Source of the DNA: Streptomyces termitum
GTDB taxonomy: Bacteria; Actinomycetota; Actinomycetes; Streptomycetales; Streptomycetaceae
Length of the DNA: 64,000 nt
Reading direction: 5' to 3'
Assembly: GCF_014650175.1 (NCBI RefSeq)
Contig: NZ_BMUL01000009.1
Coordinates: forward strand, 248,001 to 312,000
Under the pieces are notes generated by a model. That model searched no databases. It had not been told where the DNA came from and saw only the letters and a list, made by a program, of their open reading frames with translations. Shown here piece by piece: positions 1-8,578 of this stretch (position 1 is its first letter; every line of letters starts with the position of its first letter). Position numbers and translations under genes: made by a program.

Positions 1-86
1 TTCGTATGGTGAACCCGCTCCGGTGCGCCCGGAGCGCCGGTCCGGCCGCCGCCGGACCCGCCACCCCCGGGAAGGGAGACCGGAGC

Positions 87-812
87 GTGCGTGCCGTCGC
101 GGTGATCAACCCCAACACCTCCGAGGCCACCACCGCCCTGATGACCGCCCTCGCCCGCCGCGTCCTGCGGCCGGAGGACGGCCACGAGGTCCTCGGCGTC
201 ACCGTCGCCGAGGGGCCGCCGATGCTCACCGACGAGGAGGCGCTGCGGGCCTCGGTCCGCCCCGTCCTCGACGCGGCCGGCCGGCTCCTCGCCGGACCCG
301 GCGGCGACCGCGTCGGCGCCCTCGTCGTCGGCGCCTTCGGCGACCCCGGCGTCGAGGAGCTCCGGGCCCGTACCGGCCTCCCCGTCATCGGCCTCGCCGA
401 GGCCGCGCTGCGCGAGGCCGGGGCGGGCGGCCGCAGGTTCGGCACCGCCACCACCACCCCCGGCCTCGCCGCCGCGATCACCGCCCGCGCCGCCCGGCTC
501 GGCTGGGCCGCGCAGCACACCGGCGTCCGCGTCACCCCCGGCGACCCCCGGCGGCTGACCGCCGCCCCCGGGGAGCTGACGGAACGGCTCGCCGAAGCCG
601 TCCGGGCCTGCGTCGAGGAGGACGGCGCCGAGGCCGTCGTCATCGGCGGCGGCCCGCTCGGCGCCGCCGCCGAGGCGCTCCGCGACCGCTTCGCCGTCCC
701 CGTCGTCGGCCCCGTCCCCGCCGCCTGCCGCGAAGCCGCCCGCCTCCTCGGCCGCCCCGTCCACCGGACGCCGGACGGCCCCCGCCGCACCACCCCGCAC
801 CGGGACCGCTGA
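87..812 (+). CDS. Aspartate/glutamate (hydantoin) racemase-like protein
   Basis: A 241-residue protein of the Asp/Glu/hydantoin racemase superfamily. The N-terminal VINPNTS motif (about residues 6-12), the GDPGVEEL stretch near residue 85 and the PVIGLAEAAL stretch near 99 are typical of hydantoin racemases. The family uses two cysteines, one in each lobe. Here the first position (GAFGDPG) is Ala83 and the second (VIGGGPLG) is Gly188, so neither is present. GTG at 87 is preferred because GGGAG lies 7 bases upstream; an in-frame ATG at 6 has no visible ribosome site. It lies 58 bases before an amidohydrolase gene on the same strand, which suggests joint work on a cyclic ureide or similar substrate. 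A racemase reaction is doubtful without the cysteines; the fold call is firm. Confidence 0.8.
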   Translation: MRAVAVINPNTSEATTALMTALARRVLRPEDGHEVLGVTVAEGPPMLTDEEALRASVRPVLDAAGRLLAGPGGDRVGALVVGAFGDPGVEELRARTGLPVIGLAEAALREAGAGGRRFGTATTTPGLAAAITARAARLGWAAQHTGVRVTPGDPRRLTAAPGELTERLAEAVRACVEEDGAEAVVIGGGPLGAAAEALRDRFAVPVVGPVPAACREAARLLGRPVHRTPDGPRRTTPHRDR

Positions 813-870
813 TCCCCGGGCCACCACCCCCGGCCCCGCCCCTCCACCGCCACCCCCACGGGAGTTCCGC

Positions 871-2331
871 ATGCGCACCCTGATCACCGCGAGCCATGTG
901 GTCGGCTACGACCCCCGGGCCGACGACCACGTCCTGATCCGGGACGGCCAGGTCGTCTACGAGGACACCCGGATCGTCCACGTCGGCCACGGCTACGACC
1001 CCGCCGCCTGCGACCGGGTCGTCGACGCGGGGCGGGCGCTCGTCGGCCCCGGCTTCATCGACCTGGACGCCCTCGCCGACATCGACCACGCCCTCCTCGA
1101 CACCTGGCACGCCGACGACCGGGGCCTGCAATGGTCCGAGGAGTACGCGCTCCGCGGCCCGCGGGCCGTCTTCGACGCCGAGGAGCGGGAGTTCGTCCGC
1201 TCCTACGCGCTGGGCCAGCTGATCCGCAACGGCATCACCACCGCCATGCCCATCGCCGCCGAGACCCACTCCGACTGGGCGGAGACGTACGACGACATGG
1301 CCCGCGCCGCCGACGCCGCCGCCCGCCTCGGCCTGCGCGTCTACCTCGGCCCCAGCTACCGCTCCGCCGTCCCCGTCGTCACCGCCGACGGCACCCCCGC
1401 CCTCCACCACCGGCCCGAGAAGGGCGAGGAGGGCCTCGCCGACGCGATCCGCTTCGTACGGGACTTCGACGGCGCCCACGACGGCCTGGTCCGCGGCGCC
1501 CTGCTGCCCTGCCGCATCGAGACCCTCACCCCCGAGCTGATGCGGGCCACCGCCCGCGCCGCCGGGGAACTCGACTGCCTGGTACGGCTCCACTGCCTCC
1601 AGGGCACCGGCGAACTGCGCCGCCTCGCCGCGCGCGGCACCACCCCCCTCGCCCTGCTCGCCGAGACCGGCCTGCTCGGCCCCCGCCTCCTCGTCCCGCA
1701 CGGCATCTACATCGGCGGCCACAGCGAGGTCGACACCCCGTACGCGGGCGAACTCGACGCCCTCGCCACCCTCGCCGGGATCGTGCACTGCCCCCACACC
1801 ATGGTCCGCTACGGCGCCGCGCTGGAGGACTTCGACCGCTACCGCGCGGCCGGCGTGACCATGGCGATGGGCACCGACTCCTTCCCGCCGGACATGATCC
1901 GGAACATGGACTACGGCACCAACCTGTCCAAGCTGACCACCCGCCGCCCCGACGCGGGCTCCGCCGCCGACTACTACCGCGCCGCCACCCTCGGCGGCGC
2001 CCGCGCCCTGGGCCGCGACGACCTCGGCCGGCTCGCCCCCGGCGCCCTCGCCGACCTCGTCGTCGTCCGCCTCGACGCCCCCCGCACCGGCCCCGTCGAC
2101 GACCCGATCCGCACCCTCCTGATGAACACCTCGGGCGCCGACGTCGACACCGTCGTGATCAACGGCCGCACCGTCCTGCGCTCCGGCATCCTCCCCGGCC
2201 TCGACGAAAGGGCCCGGAGCGACCGCGCCCAGGCCCTCTTCGACCGCATGAAGGCCGCCTACAGCGGGCGCGACCACCTGCGCCGCCCCACCTCGGAGCT
2301 CTTCCCGCCCTCCTTCCCCGCCGCCCCCTGA
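871..2331 (+). CDS. Amidohydrolase / chlorohydrolase-like protein
   Basis: A 486-residue amidohydrolase-superfamily protein resembling the chlorohydrolase/cytosine-deaminase branch. The N-terminal beta-sandwich leads into PGFID near residue 60. Later come the expected metal-site strands: RLHCLQGTGE, LLVPHGIYIGG, IVHCPHTMVRYG and AMGTDSFPPDM, whose Asp is the usual catalytic/metal residue. The first-strand HxH that normally follows PGFxD is absent and reads DALADIDHA instead, so the metal site must differ from the textbook one. ATG at 871 follows GGGAG. Probably co-transcribed with the racemase-like gene upstream. The substrate is unknown; cyclic amide, triazine-like or guanidine substrates are possible by family only. 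Confidence 0.85.
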   Translation: MRTLITASHVVGYDPRADDHVLIRDGQVVYEDTRIVHVGHGYDPAACDRVVDAGRALVGPGFIDLDALADIDHALLDTWHADDRGLQWSEEYALRGPRAVFDAEEREFVRSYALGQLIRNGITTAMPIAAETHSDWAETYDDMARAADAAARLGLRVYLGPSYRSAVPVVTADGTPALHHRPEKGEEGLADAIRFVRDFDGAHDGLVRGALLPCRIETLTPELMRATARAAGELDCLVRLHCLQGTGELRRLAARGTTPLALLAETGLLGPRLLVPHGIYIGGHSEVDTPYAGELDALATLAGIVHCPHTMVRYGAALEDFDRYRAAGVTMAMGTDSFPPDMIRNMDYGTNLSKLTTRRPDAGSAADYYRAATLGGARALGRDDLGRLAPGALADLVVVRLDAPRTGPVDDPIRTLLMNTSGADVDTVVINGRTVLRSGILPGLDERARSDRAQALFDRMKAAYSGRDHLRRPTSELFPPSFPAAP

Positions 2332-2344
2332 CCCCCGCCGCCCG

Positions 2345-3562
2345 TCACGCTCCGGCGGGCGGGGTCCGCAGGCAGTCCCGGACGAACAGCACGGCCTCGC
2401 ACGCGTCCAGCCGGGCCGGGTCCAGCGGGGCGTAGCCGAACCACGGGGACGTCCGGGGCGCGGGCGGCGGATCGCCCAGGACGGCCGCCAGGGCGCGCGC
2501 GTCCACGAGCCCGGCGGCGTCCGGCAGGGCGTACAGGACCCCTTCGAGGGTGTCCGGCGGCGGGGCGTCCACGCCCTGGTGCGGCAGCGTGCCGAGCGCG
2601 GTCGCCACGCACGCGTACTCCTCCCCGAGCACGCCGTCCACCAGCGCCCCGGCGCTCCACCACGCCAGCGGCGCCCCGCCCATCACCATCCCGCTCGGAC
2701 CCCGCTGGAGGTGCGCGTTGTGGGCGTACGCCAGCACCGGCCCCCGCTCGGCCGCCGCCGTCAGGTTGGCGGCCATCATCCGGGCCCGCACGGCGATGAT
2801 CCGCTCCATCCGGGCGGGCGAGCCGTCGGCCATCGCGTGGTGGTAGCGCAGCAGCCCGAGCGCCGTGCGCGCGTACAACCGGGCCCGCTCCAGCTCCCCG
2901 GGCCCGCCCCCGGCCGCCAGCAGCGGGGCCCGCTCCTCGACGAGCTCGGACAGCTCGTCGGCGACCACCCGCAGCCCGACGGCCTCCGGGGAGCGGCCCG
3001 CGGACCGGGACGGGTCCCGCATCGCGGCCGGCTCCGTCCACCGGCCGTCGTCGCCGAGCAGCCGGTCGAGCTCCGCCGCCGTGCGGGGCAGCGGACCGGT
3101 GCCGATCCGGTCCGCGAGCAGGCCGTGCAGCGCGGTGAGCGCCGCGCGCGGGCTCTGGGCGGCGGTGATCTCCAGCGGCCCGTCGAAACCGGCGAACCGG
3201 ACCCGCTCGGCGGCGGGCCGGCCCTCGTTGTGCGCCCGCATCCAGCGCACCAGCTCCCGGTTGGCGGCCGAGGCGCCCCAGCCGTGGCTGAGACCGCGCT
3301 CCACCACCTCGTCGAGGACGCCGGTGCCGTCGGTCACGTGGGCGTCCACGGCCAGCCCGGCCAGGCAGTCGGTCTCCAGGGCGATCGTCCGGTAGCCGTA
3401 CTCCTCGACGAGGTGCCGGAAGAGTCCGTTGCGCAGCTCCAGCAGATGCTCCTCGCCGTGCGTCGGCTCGCCCAGGGCCAGCACCCGGGGCAGGCGCGGC
3501 AGGAGCCCCACCAGGGCCCCGGCGTCGACGGGACGGACGGCTTTCCCGATGTCAGTGGTCAT
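2345..3562 (-). CDS. Erythromycin esterase family protein
   Basis: A 405-residue protein of the erythromycin esterase / succinoglycan-biosynthesis family. LGEPTHGEEH near residue 35 carries the conserved Glu and His, and TIALETD near residue 65 is the second family signature. AYAHNAHLQRG later supplies another conserved His. Known members hydrolyse the macrolide lactone, but most chromosomal homologues have no proven substrate. ATG at 3562 is chosen over the GTG nine bases upstream: the purine tract GGAAGG sits too close to act as a ribosome site, while TAGCGT at 3570-3575 is placed to give a transcript starting at this ATG (leaderless). It is divergent from the MerR gene, which probably controls it. 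Confidence 0.85.
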   Translation of the reverse strand: MTTDIGKAVRPVDAGALVGLLPRLPRVLALGEPTHGEEHLLELRNGLFRHLVEEYGYRTIALETDCLAGLAVDAHVTDGTGVLDEVVERGLSHGWGASAANRELVRWMRAHNEGRPAAERVRFAGFDGPLEITAAQSPRAALTALHGLLADRIGTGPLPRTAAELDRLLGDDGRWTEPAAMRDPSRSAGRSPEAVGLRVVADELSELVEERAPLLAAGGGPGELERARLYARTALGLLRYHHAMADGSPARMERIIAVRARMMAANLTAAAERGPVLAYAHNAHLQRGPSGMVMGGAPLAWWSAGALVDGVLGEEYACVATALGTLPHQGVDAPPPDTLEGVLYALPDAAGLVDARALAAVLGDPPPAPRTSPWFGYAPLDPARLDACEAVLFVRDCLRTPPAGA

Positions 3563-3578
3563 GCCTTCCACGCTATCG

Positions 3579-3638
3579 TTGAAGCTTCGGTGGAGACTTT
3601 CGCGGACGAAGGCCGGGGAATTGGGAAAGAAGCTTCAA
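3579..3638. promoter_or_regulatory. Paired inverted decamers in the esterase/MerR divergent promoter
   Basis: TTGAAGCTTC at 3579-3588 and its reverse complement GAAGCTTCAA at 3629-3638 lie 40 bases apart between the divergent start codons. Each contains the palindrome GAAGCTTC. The first falls directly upstream of the proposed TAGCGT -10 of the esterase gene, where a MerR-family activator would be expected to bind. The second lies just upstream of the ribosome site of the MerR gene. Binding by that regulator is inferred. Confidence 0.5.
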
Positions 3639-3653
3639 ACAGAGGAGAGACGG

Positions 3654-4349
3654 CTGCGGCCCGTCGACCTGGCGCGCGAGCACGGGCTGTCCACCCAGGC
3701 GGTCCGCAACTACGAGGAGGCGGGCGTCCTCCCGCCCGCCGCCCGCAGCCCCCACGGCTACCGCGCCTACACCCCGCTGCACGCCACCGCCCTGCGCGCC
3801 TTCCTCGCCCTCGTCCCGGCGCACGGCCACCGCACCGCGACGGCGGTCCTGCGGGCGGTGAACGAGGACGTCCCCGAGGAGGCGTTCCGGCTCATCGACG
3901 GGAGCCACGTCCAGCTCCTGGAGGACCGCCGCACCCTCGACGCCGTCGAACGGGCCCTGCGCGACCTCGGCCCGCTCCCGGCGGACACCCCCGACACGCT
4001 CGGCGGGCCCCTCCTCATCGGCCCCCTCGCGCACTCCCTCGGCCTGCGCCCCGCCACCCTGCGCACCTGGGAGCGGGCCGGTCTGGTCCGGCCCCGCCGC
4101 GACCCGGCCACCGGCTACCGCGTCTACGACGCCGAGGCCGTCCGCGACGCCCGGCTCACCCACCAGCTCCGGCGGGGCGGCCACCTCCTGGAGCAGATCG
4201 CCCCGCTCGTCGAACAGGTCCGCGCGGCCGGCGGCACCGCGCCCCTGGAGGCCGCCCTGCGCGACTGGCACGCCCGGCTCGCCGCCCGGGGCCGGGCGAT
4301 GCTCGCCGGCGCCGCCGCCCTCGACGCCTACCTCCGCGCCCGCCCCTGA
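3654..4349 (+). CDS. MerR-family regulator with two HTH segments (TioE type)
   Basis: About 231 residues. The N-terminal HTH (RPVDLAREHGLSTQAVRNYEEAG, then PHGYRAYT) is followed by a second MerR-like HTH near residues 120-165 (LAHSLGLRPATLRTWERAGLV, then GYRVYDAE). This double arrangement is typical of TioE-like regulators. The start is unusual. GAGGAGAG at 3642-3649 sits 4 bases before a CTG at 3654, giving the family's usual N-terminus (M)RPVDLAREHG. The only standard alternative close by is TTG at 3621, which has a poor ribosome site and would add 11 residues. Divergent from the erythromycin-esterase-like gene, its likely target. Confidence 0.85.
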   Translation: MRPVDLAREHGLSTQAVRNYEEAGVLPPAARSPHGYRAYTPLHATALRAFLALVPAHGHRTATAVLRAVNEDVPEEAFRLIDGSHVQLLEDRRTLDAVERALRDLGPLPADTPDTLGGPLLIGPLAHSLGLRPATLRTWERAGLVRPRRDPATGYRVYDAEAVRDARLTHQLRRGGHLLEQIAPLVEQVRAAGGTAPLEAALRDWHARLAARGRAMLAGAAALDAYLRARP

Positions 4350-4419
4350 CCGGACCCGTTCGGTACAGAACCCCGCGCGGAACCGGCCCCGCGCGGAGCG
4401 GGCCGGGGGAGGGAACCGC

Positions 4420-6297
4420 TCAGAGCACCGCCGTGCCGATCAGCACCAGGGCGCCCGCCGAGGAGACGGCGAGGACGCCGGTGCGGGTGGCGGCGGGGGA
4501 GAGCCGGGGCGCCAGCGCCATGCCCCCGGCCGCCCCGGCGACCAGCGCGGCCACCGACGGCCACGGCGGCGGCACGAACCCCAGGAGCGCGATCGTCGCC
4601 ACGTTCTGCACCAGGAAGAAGGCGTGCAGCGTGGCCCGGGTCTCCCGCGCGGGCCACCCGGCGTTCGCCGCGTACAGGCCGATCGGCGGCCCCCCGACCC
4701 CGCCGATGACGTTCAGCCCGGCACTGCCCAGGCCCGCCAGCCAGGCCCCCCGGGGCCGCCGCAGGAACGACGAACCCGCCCCCCGGGCCAGCAGCACCAC
4801 CCCGGCGAGCACCCCGCACCCGGCGGCGACCGCCGCCGGCCGGGCGTCCACCGACGCCAGCAGCCAGGCCGCCACGGGGGCGCCCAGCAGGGCCGGCAGC
4901 AGCAGCCGCCCGGCGTCCCGGGGCCGCGCGTGCCGCCAGTCCCGGGAGAGCGGCAGCAGCGAGGCGAGCACCGCCAGCAGCAGCACCGCCGGCACGCCCC
5001 GCCCCGGCCCCAGCACCACGATCAGCGCCGGCGCCGCCACCAGGGAGAACCCCATCCCGGTCGACGCCTGCGCGAACCCGCCCAGCGCCAGCACCGCCGC
5101 GTACACGTACGGGCCGACCGCCGTGCCCGTCGCCTCCGCCGCGGTCCACACCCCGGTGTACGCCCCCGCCTTCGACGAACCCGCCGCCTCCGCCGCCGCC
5201 ACCGCGTCCGGCACCATCGAGAACGCGAACAGCTGGAGCCCCGCGAAGGCCACGCCCATCACCATCACCACCGCCGCCGTCACGGCCACCCCCGGCGTCC
5301 CGTCCAGCGAGGCGCCCGGCAGCAGCGCCAGCGACCCCGCCGCGAACACCGCCTGCGACAGCAGCAGCCCGCGCTGCTTCCCGATCCGCCGCGACCAGGC
5401 CGTCCACAGCGGGCCCGCGAACAGCGCCGGACCCAGGAACAGGCCCATGAACAGCGCCGTCAGCCGGGTGTCGTCGAAGAGGTACGCGGTCACGTACGGC
5501 AGCGCCGCCAGGAACAGGTGCGTCGTCGTGCCGGTGAACAGGTACGACAGCACCAGCGCCCGGTAGTCCCGGTCCCGCCACGCCACCCGCAGGTCCGCCG
5601 GGGTCGAGTGCCCGGCCCGCGCGTCGGGCGCGCGGAAACCGCACTCCTCCGTCAGCCGCCGCACGCCCCGCAGCGCCACCACCGCCGAGACCGCCATCAC
5701 CACGGCCAGGACCAGCGCCATCCGCGCGTAGTCGCCCCGGCCGCCGCCCGAGGACAGCGCCGGCGCGGCGATCCCCGCGCCCAGCAGCCCCACCGTCAGC
5801 AGCACCATCCGGAACATGAAGACCCGGGTCCGCTCGTGGTAGCCGACCCGCAGGTCCGACGGGGTCGTCAGGTACGGCACCTGGAAGCAGGCGAACAGCA
5901 GATTGCCCACCACGAACCAGCCGCCCACCCACAGCGCGGCCGGCGCGCCGGTCAGCGACGGCGGCACGGCGAACACCGCCGCCATCGCCGCCCCCAGCAG
6001 CACCCCGGCCCGCATCATCCGGCGGCGGTGGCCCGACCGGCGGGCCTCCCGGTCCGACCGCGAGCCCAGCAGCGGATGCACGACGACGTCGATCGCCTTC
6101 GGCAGCAGCAGCGTCAGACCTGCCAGGAAGGCGGGGACCCCGAGCACGTCGGTGAGGAAGTAGAGCAGCAGCAGGCCGGGCACCGTCACCCACACGCCCA
6201 TGCCCACCGAGCCGGAGGCGTACAGCGCGAGCGTCCCGCGCCCCGCCCGCGCCCCGTCCGCCGGGGCCGCGGGCCGGTCCGGCGCGGGGGCCGTCAC
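4420..6297 (-). CDS. MFS transporter fused to a TauE/SafE-type exporter domain
   Basis: A 625-residue membrane protein of two unlike transporter halves. Residues about 20-400 are an MFS protein of the GPH/MelB-like group, with about ten hydrophobic segments and the loop SRSDREARRSGHRRR at 79-93. From about residue 400 the sequence becomes TauE/SafE (sulfite/organic-anion exporter): GGFAQASTGMGFSLVAAPAL at 406-425 is the first-helix signature and NVIGGVGGPPIGLY at 529-542 the second-repeat signature. The MFS half seems to stop before its last two helices. GTG at 6297 overlaps the SDR stop (GTGA), so this is the third gene of a coupled operon. It may be a genuine fusion or the scar of a deletion joining two neighbours. 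Confidence 0.85.
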   Translation of the reverse strand: MTAPAPDRPAAPADGARAGRGTLALYASGSVGMGVWVTVPGLLLLYFLTDVLGVPAFLAGLTLLLPKAIDVVVHPLLGSRSDREARRSGHRRRMMRAGVLLGAAMAAVFAVPPSLTGAPAALWVGGWFVVGNLLFACFQVPYLTTPSDLRVGYHERTRVFMFRMVLLTVGLLGAGIAAPALSSGGGRGDYARMALVLAVVMAVSAVVALRGVRRLTEECGFRAPDARAGHSTPADLRVAWRDRDYRALVLSYLFTGTTTHLFLAALPYVTAYLFDDTRLTALFMGLFLGPALFAGPLWTAWSRRIGKQRGLLLSQAVFAAGSLALLPGASLDGTPGVAVTAAVVMVMGVAFAGLQLFAFSMVPDAVAAAEAAGSSKAGAYTGVWTAAEATGTAVGPYVYAAVLALGGFAQASTGMGFSLVAAPALIVVLGPGRGVPAVLLLAVLASLLPLSRDWRHARPRDAGRLLLPALLGAPVAAWLLASVDARPAAVAAGCGVLAGVVLLARGAGSSFLRRPRGAWLAGLGSAGLNVIGGVGGPPIGLYAANAGWPARETRATLHAFFLVQNVATIALLGFVPPPWPSVAALVAGAAGGMALAPRLSPAATRTGVLAVSSAGALVLIGTAVL

Positions 6298-7139
6298 GGC
6301 CGCCCGCCGTTCCGCGCCACCACGCCGGCGGCGAGCGCCGCGCCGTCGAAGGCACCGGCCGCCGCCCGCGCCGCCAGGGTCCGGGCCACGATCCGGTCGG
6401 TGAACCCCGGCAGGTGCCGGGCCAGGAAGAACTCCACCGCGCCCTTGCGGGTCGTCGGCACGTCCCGCCGCGGCCGGACCGCCAGCGCCGCCCCGGCGAG
6501 CGCGTCGACCACGCCCTCCAGCGGCTCGTACACGCTCATCCCCTCCAGGGACAGGCCCGCCGCCTTCGTCGAGTCGTGGATCGGACTGCGCACGGCGGAC
6601 GGGTAGACGCAGCTCACCGCCACGTGGGTGCCCAGCTCCAGGCGCAGCGCGTCGGCGTACGCCACCATCGCCCGCTTCGACGCGCCGTACGCGGCGGCCA
6701 GCGGCAGCTGCATCACCGCCATCCGGGACGCCACCATCACCACCCGCCCGCGCGCGGCGACCAGTGCCTCCACGCAGGCGGCCGTCACCCGCCAGGTGCC
6801 CAGCAGGTTGATCTCCAACTGGCGGCGGACCTCGGCGCCGGGGGCGTACTCGGCGGGCGCGGGGCCGCCGGTCCCGGCGTTGTTCACCAGGACGTCGAGG
6901 CCGCCGAGGAGCGCGAGCGCGGCGGCGGTGCCGGACGCCACCGAGTCGTCGTCGGTGACGTCGCAGGCCAGCACGGTGAACGGCTCGTCACCGGTGGGCC
7001 GCAGGTCGAGGCCGACCACGTGCGCGCCGGCCCGCGTCAGCCGCTCGCCCAGCGCCCGGCCGATGGTGCCGGAGGCGCCGGTGATCAGGACGCGTCGGCC
7101 GCGCGGGTCGAGCAGCCGGGCGGAGAAGGGGAACGTCAT
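6294..7139 (-). CDS. Short-chain dehydrogenase/reductase
   Basis: A 281-residue classical SDR. TGASGTIG near residue 20 is the NAD(P)-binding glycine motif, NNAG near residue 90 is conserved, and the active site is VASRMA plus YGASK near residues 148-165 (Ser, Tyr, Lys). The residue after the second strand (GLDLRP) suggests NAD rather than NADP, but this is weak. It would oxidise or reduce an alcohol/ketone. The ATG overlaps the stop of the monooxygenase (ATGA) and its own stop overlaps the transporter start, so the three products are made together. A pathway of oxygenation followed by alcohol oxidation and transport is the simplest reading. Confidence 0.92.
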   Translation of the reverse strand: MTFPFSARLLDPRGRRVLITGASGTIGRALGERLTRAGAHVVGLDLRPTGDEPFTVLACDVTDDDSVASGTAAALALLGGLDVLVNNAGTGGPAPAEYAPGAEVRRQLEINLLGTWRVTAACVEALVAARGRVVMVASRMAVMQLPLAAAYGASKRAMVAYADALRLELGTHVAVSCVYPSAVRSPIHDSTKAAGLSLEGMSVYEPLEGVVDALAGAALAVRPRRDVPTTRKGAVEFFLARHLPGFTDRIVARTLAARAAAGAFDGAALAAGVVARNGGRP

Positions 7140-8521
7140 GCGGATGCCTGCGCCTTCGGGTTCGGGGTGGCCCGCGGGGACCGGCCGGGGGCGTGCACGG
7201 CGGCGCCGCGCGCGGCCCGGCGGACGCCCGCCCGGATCTCGCGGGGGAGCGCGGCGACGTACCGGTCGAAGTCGACGCGCATCATCGGCCGCTTGTCGCC
7301 CCACCGGCGCACGGCGGCGGCGTGGGCGCGGGCGACGGACGCCCGCTGGTCGGCGCCGGAGGGCAGCGCGTACCGGCCGCCGAGGTGGGCGGCGACCAGC
7401 CGGCCCTGCGCCTCCACCACCGGCAGCGCCGCGCCGGTGGACTGCATCAGGCCGACGAAGGACAGCGTCGGGTCGTCGAGGTGGAAGACCCGCTGGTAGA
7501 GCGGCATCGCCTCGGGGTCGCCGCCGGTCCACTCGGAGCCGAGGAAGGGGACGGAGACCCGGTAGCCGGTCGCCCACACGATCACGTCGACGTCCTCGAC
7601 GGTCCCGCCGGCGAAGACCACCCGGCCGCCGTCGAGCCGCTCGACGCCGGGGCGGGCGACGACCTCGCCGTGGGTGAGCCGGTGCAGGACGGTGTCGCTG
7701 ATCGTCGGATGGTTCTGGAAGAGGCCGCCGGCCGGGCGCGGCAGCCCGTACCGCTCCGGGGTGCCCACCGCGAGCCGCAGCACGGTCTGCGCCACCGTCT
7801 GGCGCAGCCGCCACGGCAGCACCGCGAGGGCCCCGCCGGTCGCGTCGGCCGGGCGGCCGAAGAGGTACTTCGGCACGATGTGCGTGCCGTGCCGGGCCGA
7901 CAGCAGCACGGGCCCCCGGGAGACGTACGAGGCGTCGACCGCGATGTCCATGGCGGAGTTGCCCATTCCGACGACGAGGACCCGCCGCCCGGCGAAGACC
8001 TCGGGGCCGGAGTGGTCGTGGGCGTGCATCTGGAGGCCGTCGAAGGAGCCGGGGTAGGCGGGGGAGGGCCACTTCGGGTCGCGGTTGTGGCCGTTGGCGA
8101 CGACCACGGCGTCGTACGCCCCGGTGCGCTCCGCGTCCTCCCCGGCGGCCTTCGACACCACCTCCCAGCCCGCGCCGCCGCGGCGCACGGCGGTGACCTC
8201 GCGGCCGTACCGCACCCGCTCGGAGATCCCGAACGCCTCCGCGTACTCGGCGAGGTAGCCGGCGACCAGCGCGGCCGACGGGAAGTCGGGCCACCGCTCC
8301 GGCATCGGGAAGTCGGCGAACTGGGTCCGCCCCTTGCTGGTGTTGAGGTGCAGGCTGCCGTAGGCGGGCGACTCCCCGCCGGCCCCGTCCCCGGCCCACA
8401 GGCCGCCGGGCCGGGTGCCCCGCTCCAGGACGGTGACGTCCAGGCCCTCGTCGAGCAGTGCCTTGGCCGCGGCGAGCCCCGCCGCCCCGGCACCGATCAC
8501 CGCCACCCTCGTCGTACCCAC
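7136..8521 (-). CDS. Flavin-containing monooxygenase (FMO/Baeyer-Villiger type)
   Basis: A 461-residue FAD- and NADPH-binding monooxygenase. VAVIGAGAAGLAAAK at the N-terminus is the FAD-binding Rossmann motif, VLVVGMGNSAMDIA about one third in is the NADPH-binding motif, and FDGLQMHAHDH fits the FMO fingerprint FxGxxxHxxxF/H. ATGYRVSVPF near residue 315 is the conserved ATG-containing stretch. GTG at 8521 has GGAGGG about 7 bases upstream and begins just before the Rossmann strand. First gene of the monooxygenase-SDR-transporter operon and divergent from a TetR gene. The substrate (ketone, amine or sulfide) cannot be told. Confidence 0.92.
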   Translation of the reverse strand: MGTTRVAVIGAGAAGLAAAKALLDEGLDVTVLERGTRPGGLWAGDGAGGESPAYGSLHLNTSKGRTQFADFPMPERWPDFPSAALVAGYLAEYAEAFGISERVRYGREVTAVRRGGAGWEVVSKAAGEDAERTGAYDAVVVANGHNRDPKWPSPAYPGSFDGLQMHAHDHSGPEVFAGRRVLVVGMGNSAMDIAVDASYVSRGPVLLSARHGTHIVPKYLFGRPADATGGALAVLPWRLRQTVAQTVLRLAVGTPERYGLPRPAGGLFQNHPTISDTVLHRLTHGEVVARPGVERLDGGRVVFAGGTVEDVDVIVWATGYRVSVPFLGSEWTGGDPEAMPLYQRVFHLDDPTLSFVGLMQSTGAALPVVEAQGRLVAAHLGGRYALPSGADQRASVARAHAAAVRRWGDKRPMMRVDFDRYVAALPREIRAGVRRAARGAAVHAPGRSPRATPNPKAQASA

Positions 8522-8536
8522 GCGGGTCCCTCCCTT

Positions 8537-8559
8537 CCTTCGGACCGCTCGTCCGAAGG
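8537..8559. promoter_or_regulatory. Inverted repeat in the monooxygenase leader
   Basis: CCTTCGGAC at 8537-8545 and GTCCGAAGG at 8551-8559 are exact complements separated by 5 bases. The repeat lies 16 bases upstream of the monooxygenase start, next to its ribosome site. It could be a TetR operator or an mRNA hairpin that hides the ribosome site. Confidence 0.55.
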
Positions 8560-8562
8560 CGC

Positions 8563-8578
8563 TCATTCAATCGAATGA
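8563..8578. promoter_or_regulatory. Candidate TetR operator between the monooxygenase and TetR genes
   Basis: TCATTC at 8563-8568 and GAATGA at 8573-8578 flank AATC, in an AT-richer patch between divergent starts. CAATCG occurs again about 30 bases further on. TetR regulators usually bind such dyads in their own divergent promoter region. Confidence 0.5.

Noticed and set aside
2579..5566. Very long open frame (995 codons) on the plus strand antisense to the esterase and transporter genes
   Set aside because: Composition is Arg/Pro/Gly/Ala-rich without any family feature; it is the mirror of real genes, as is usual at this G+C.
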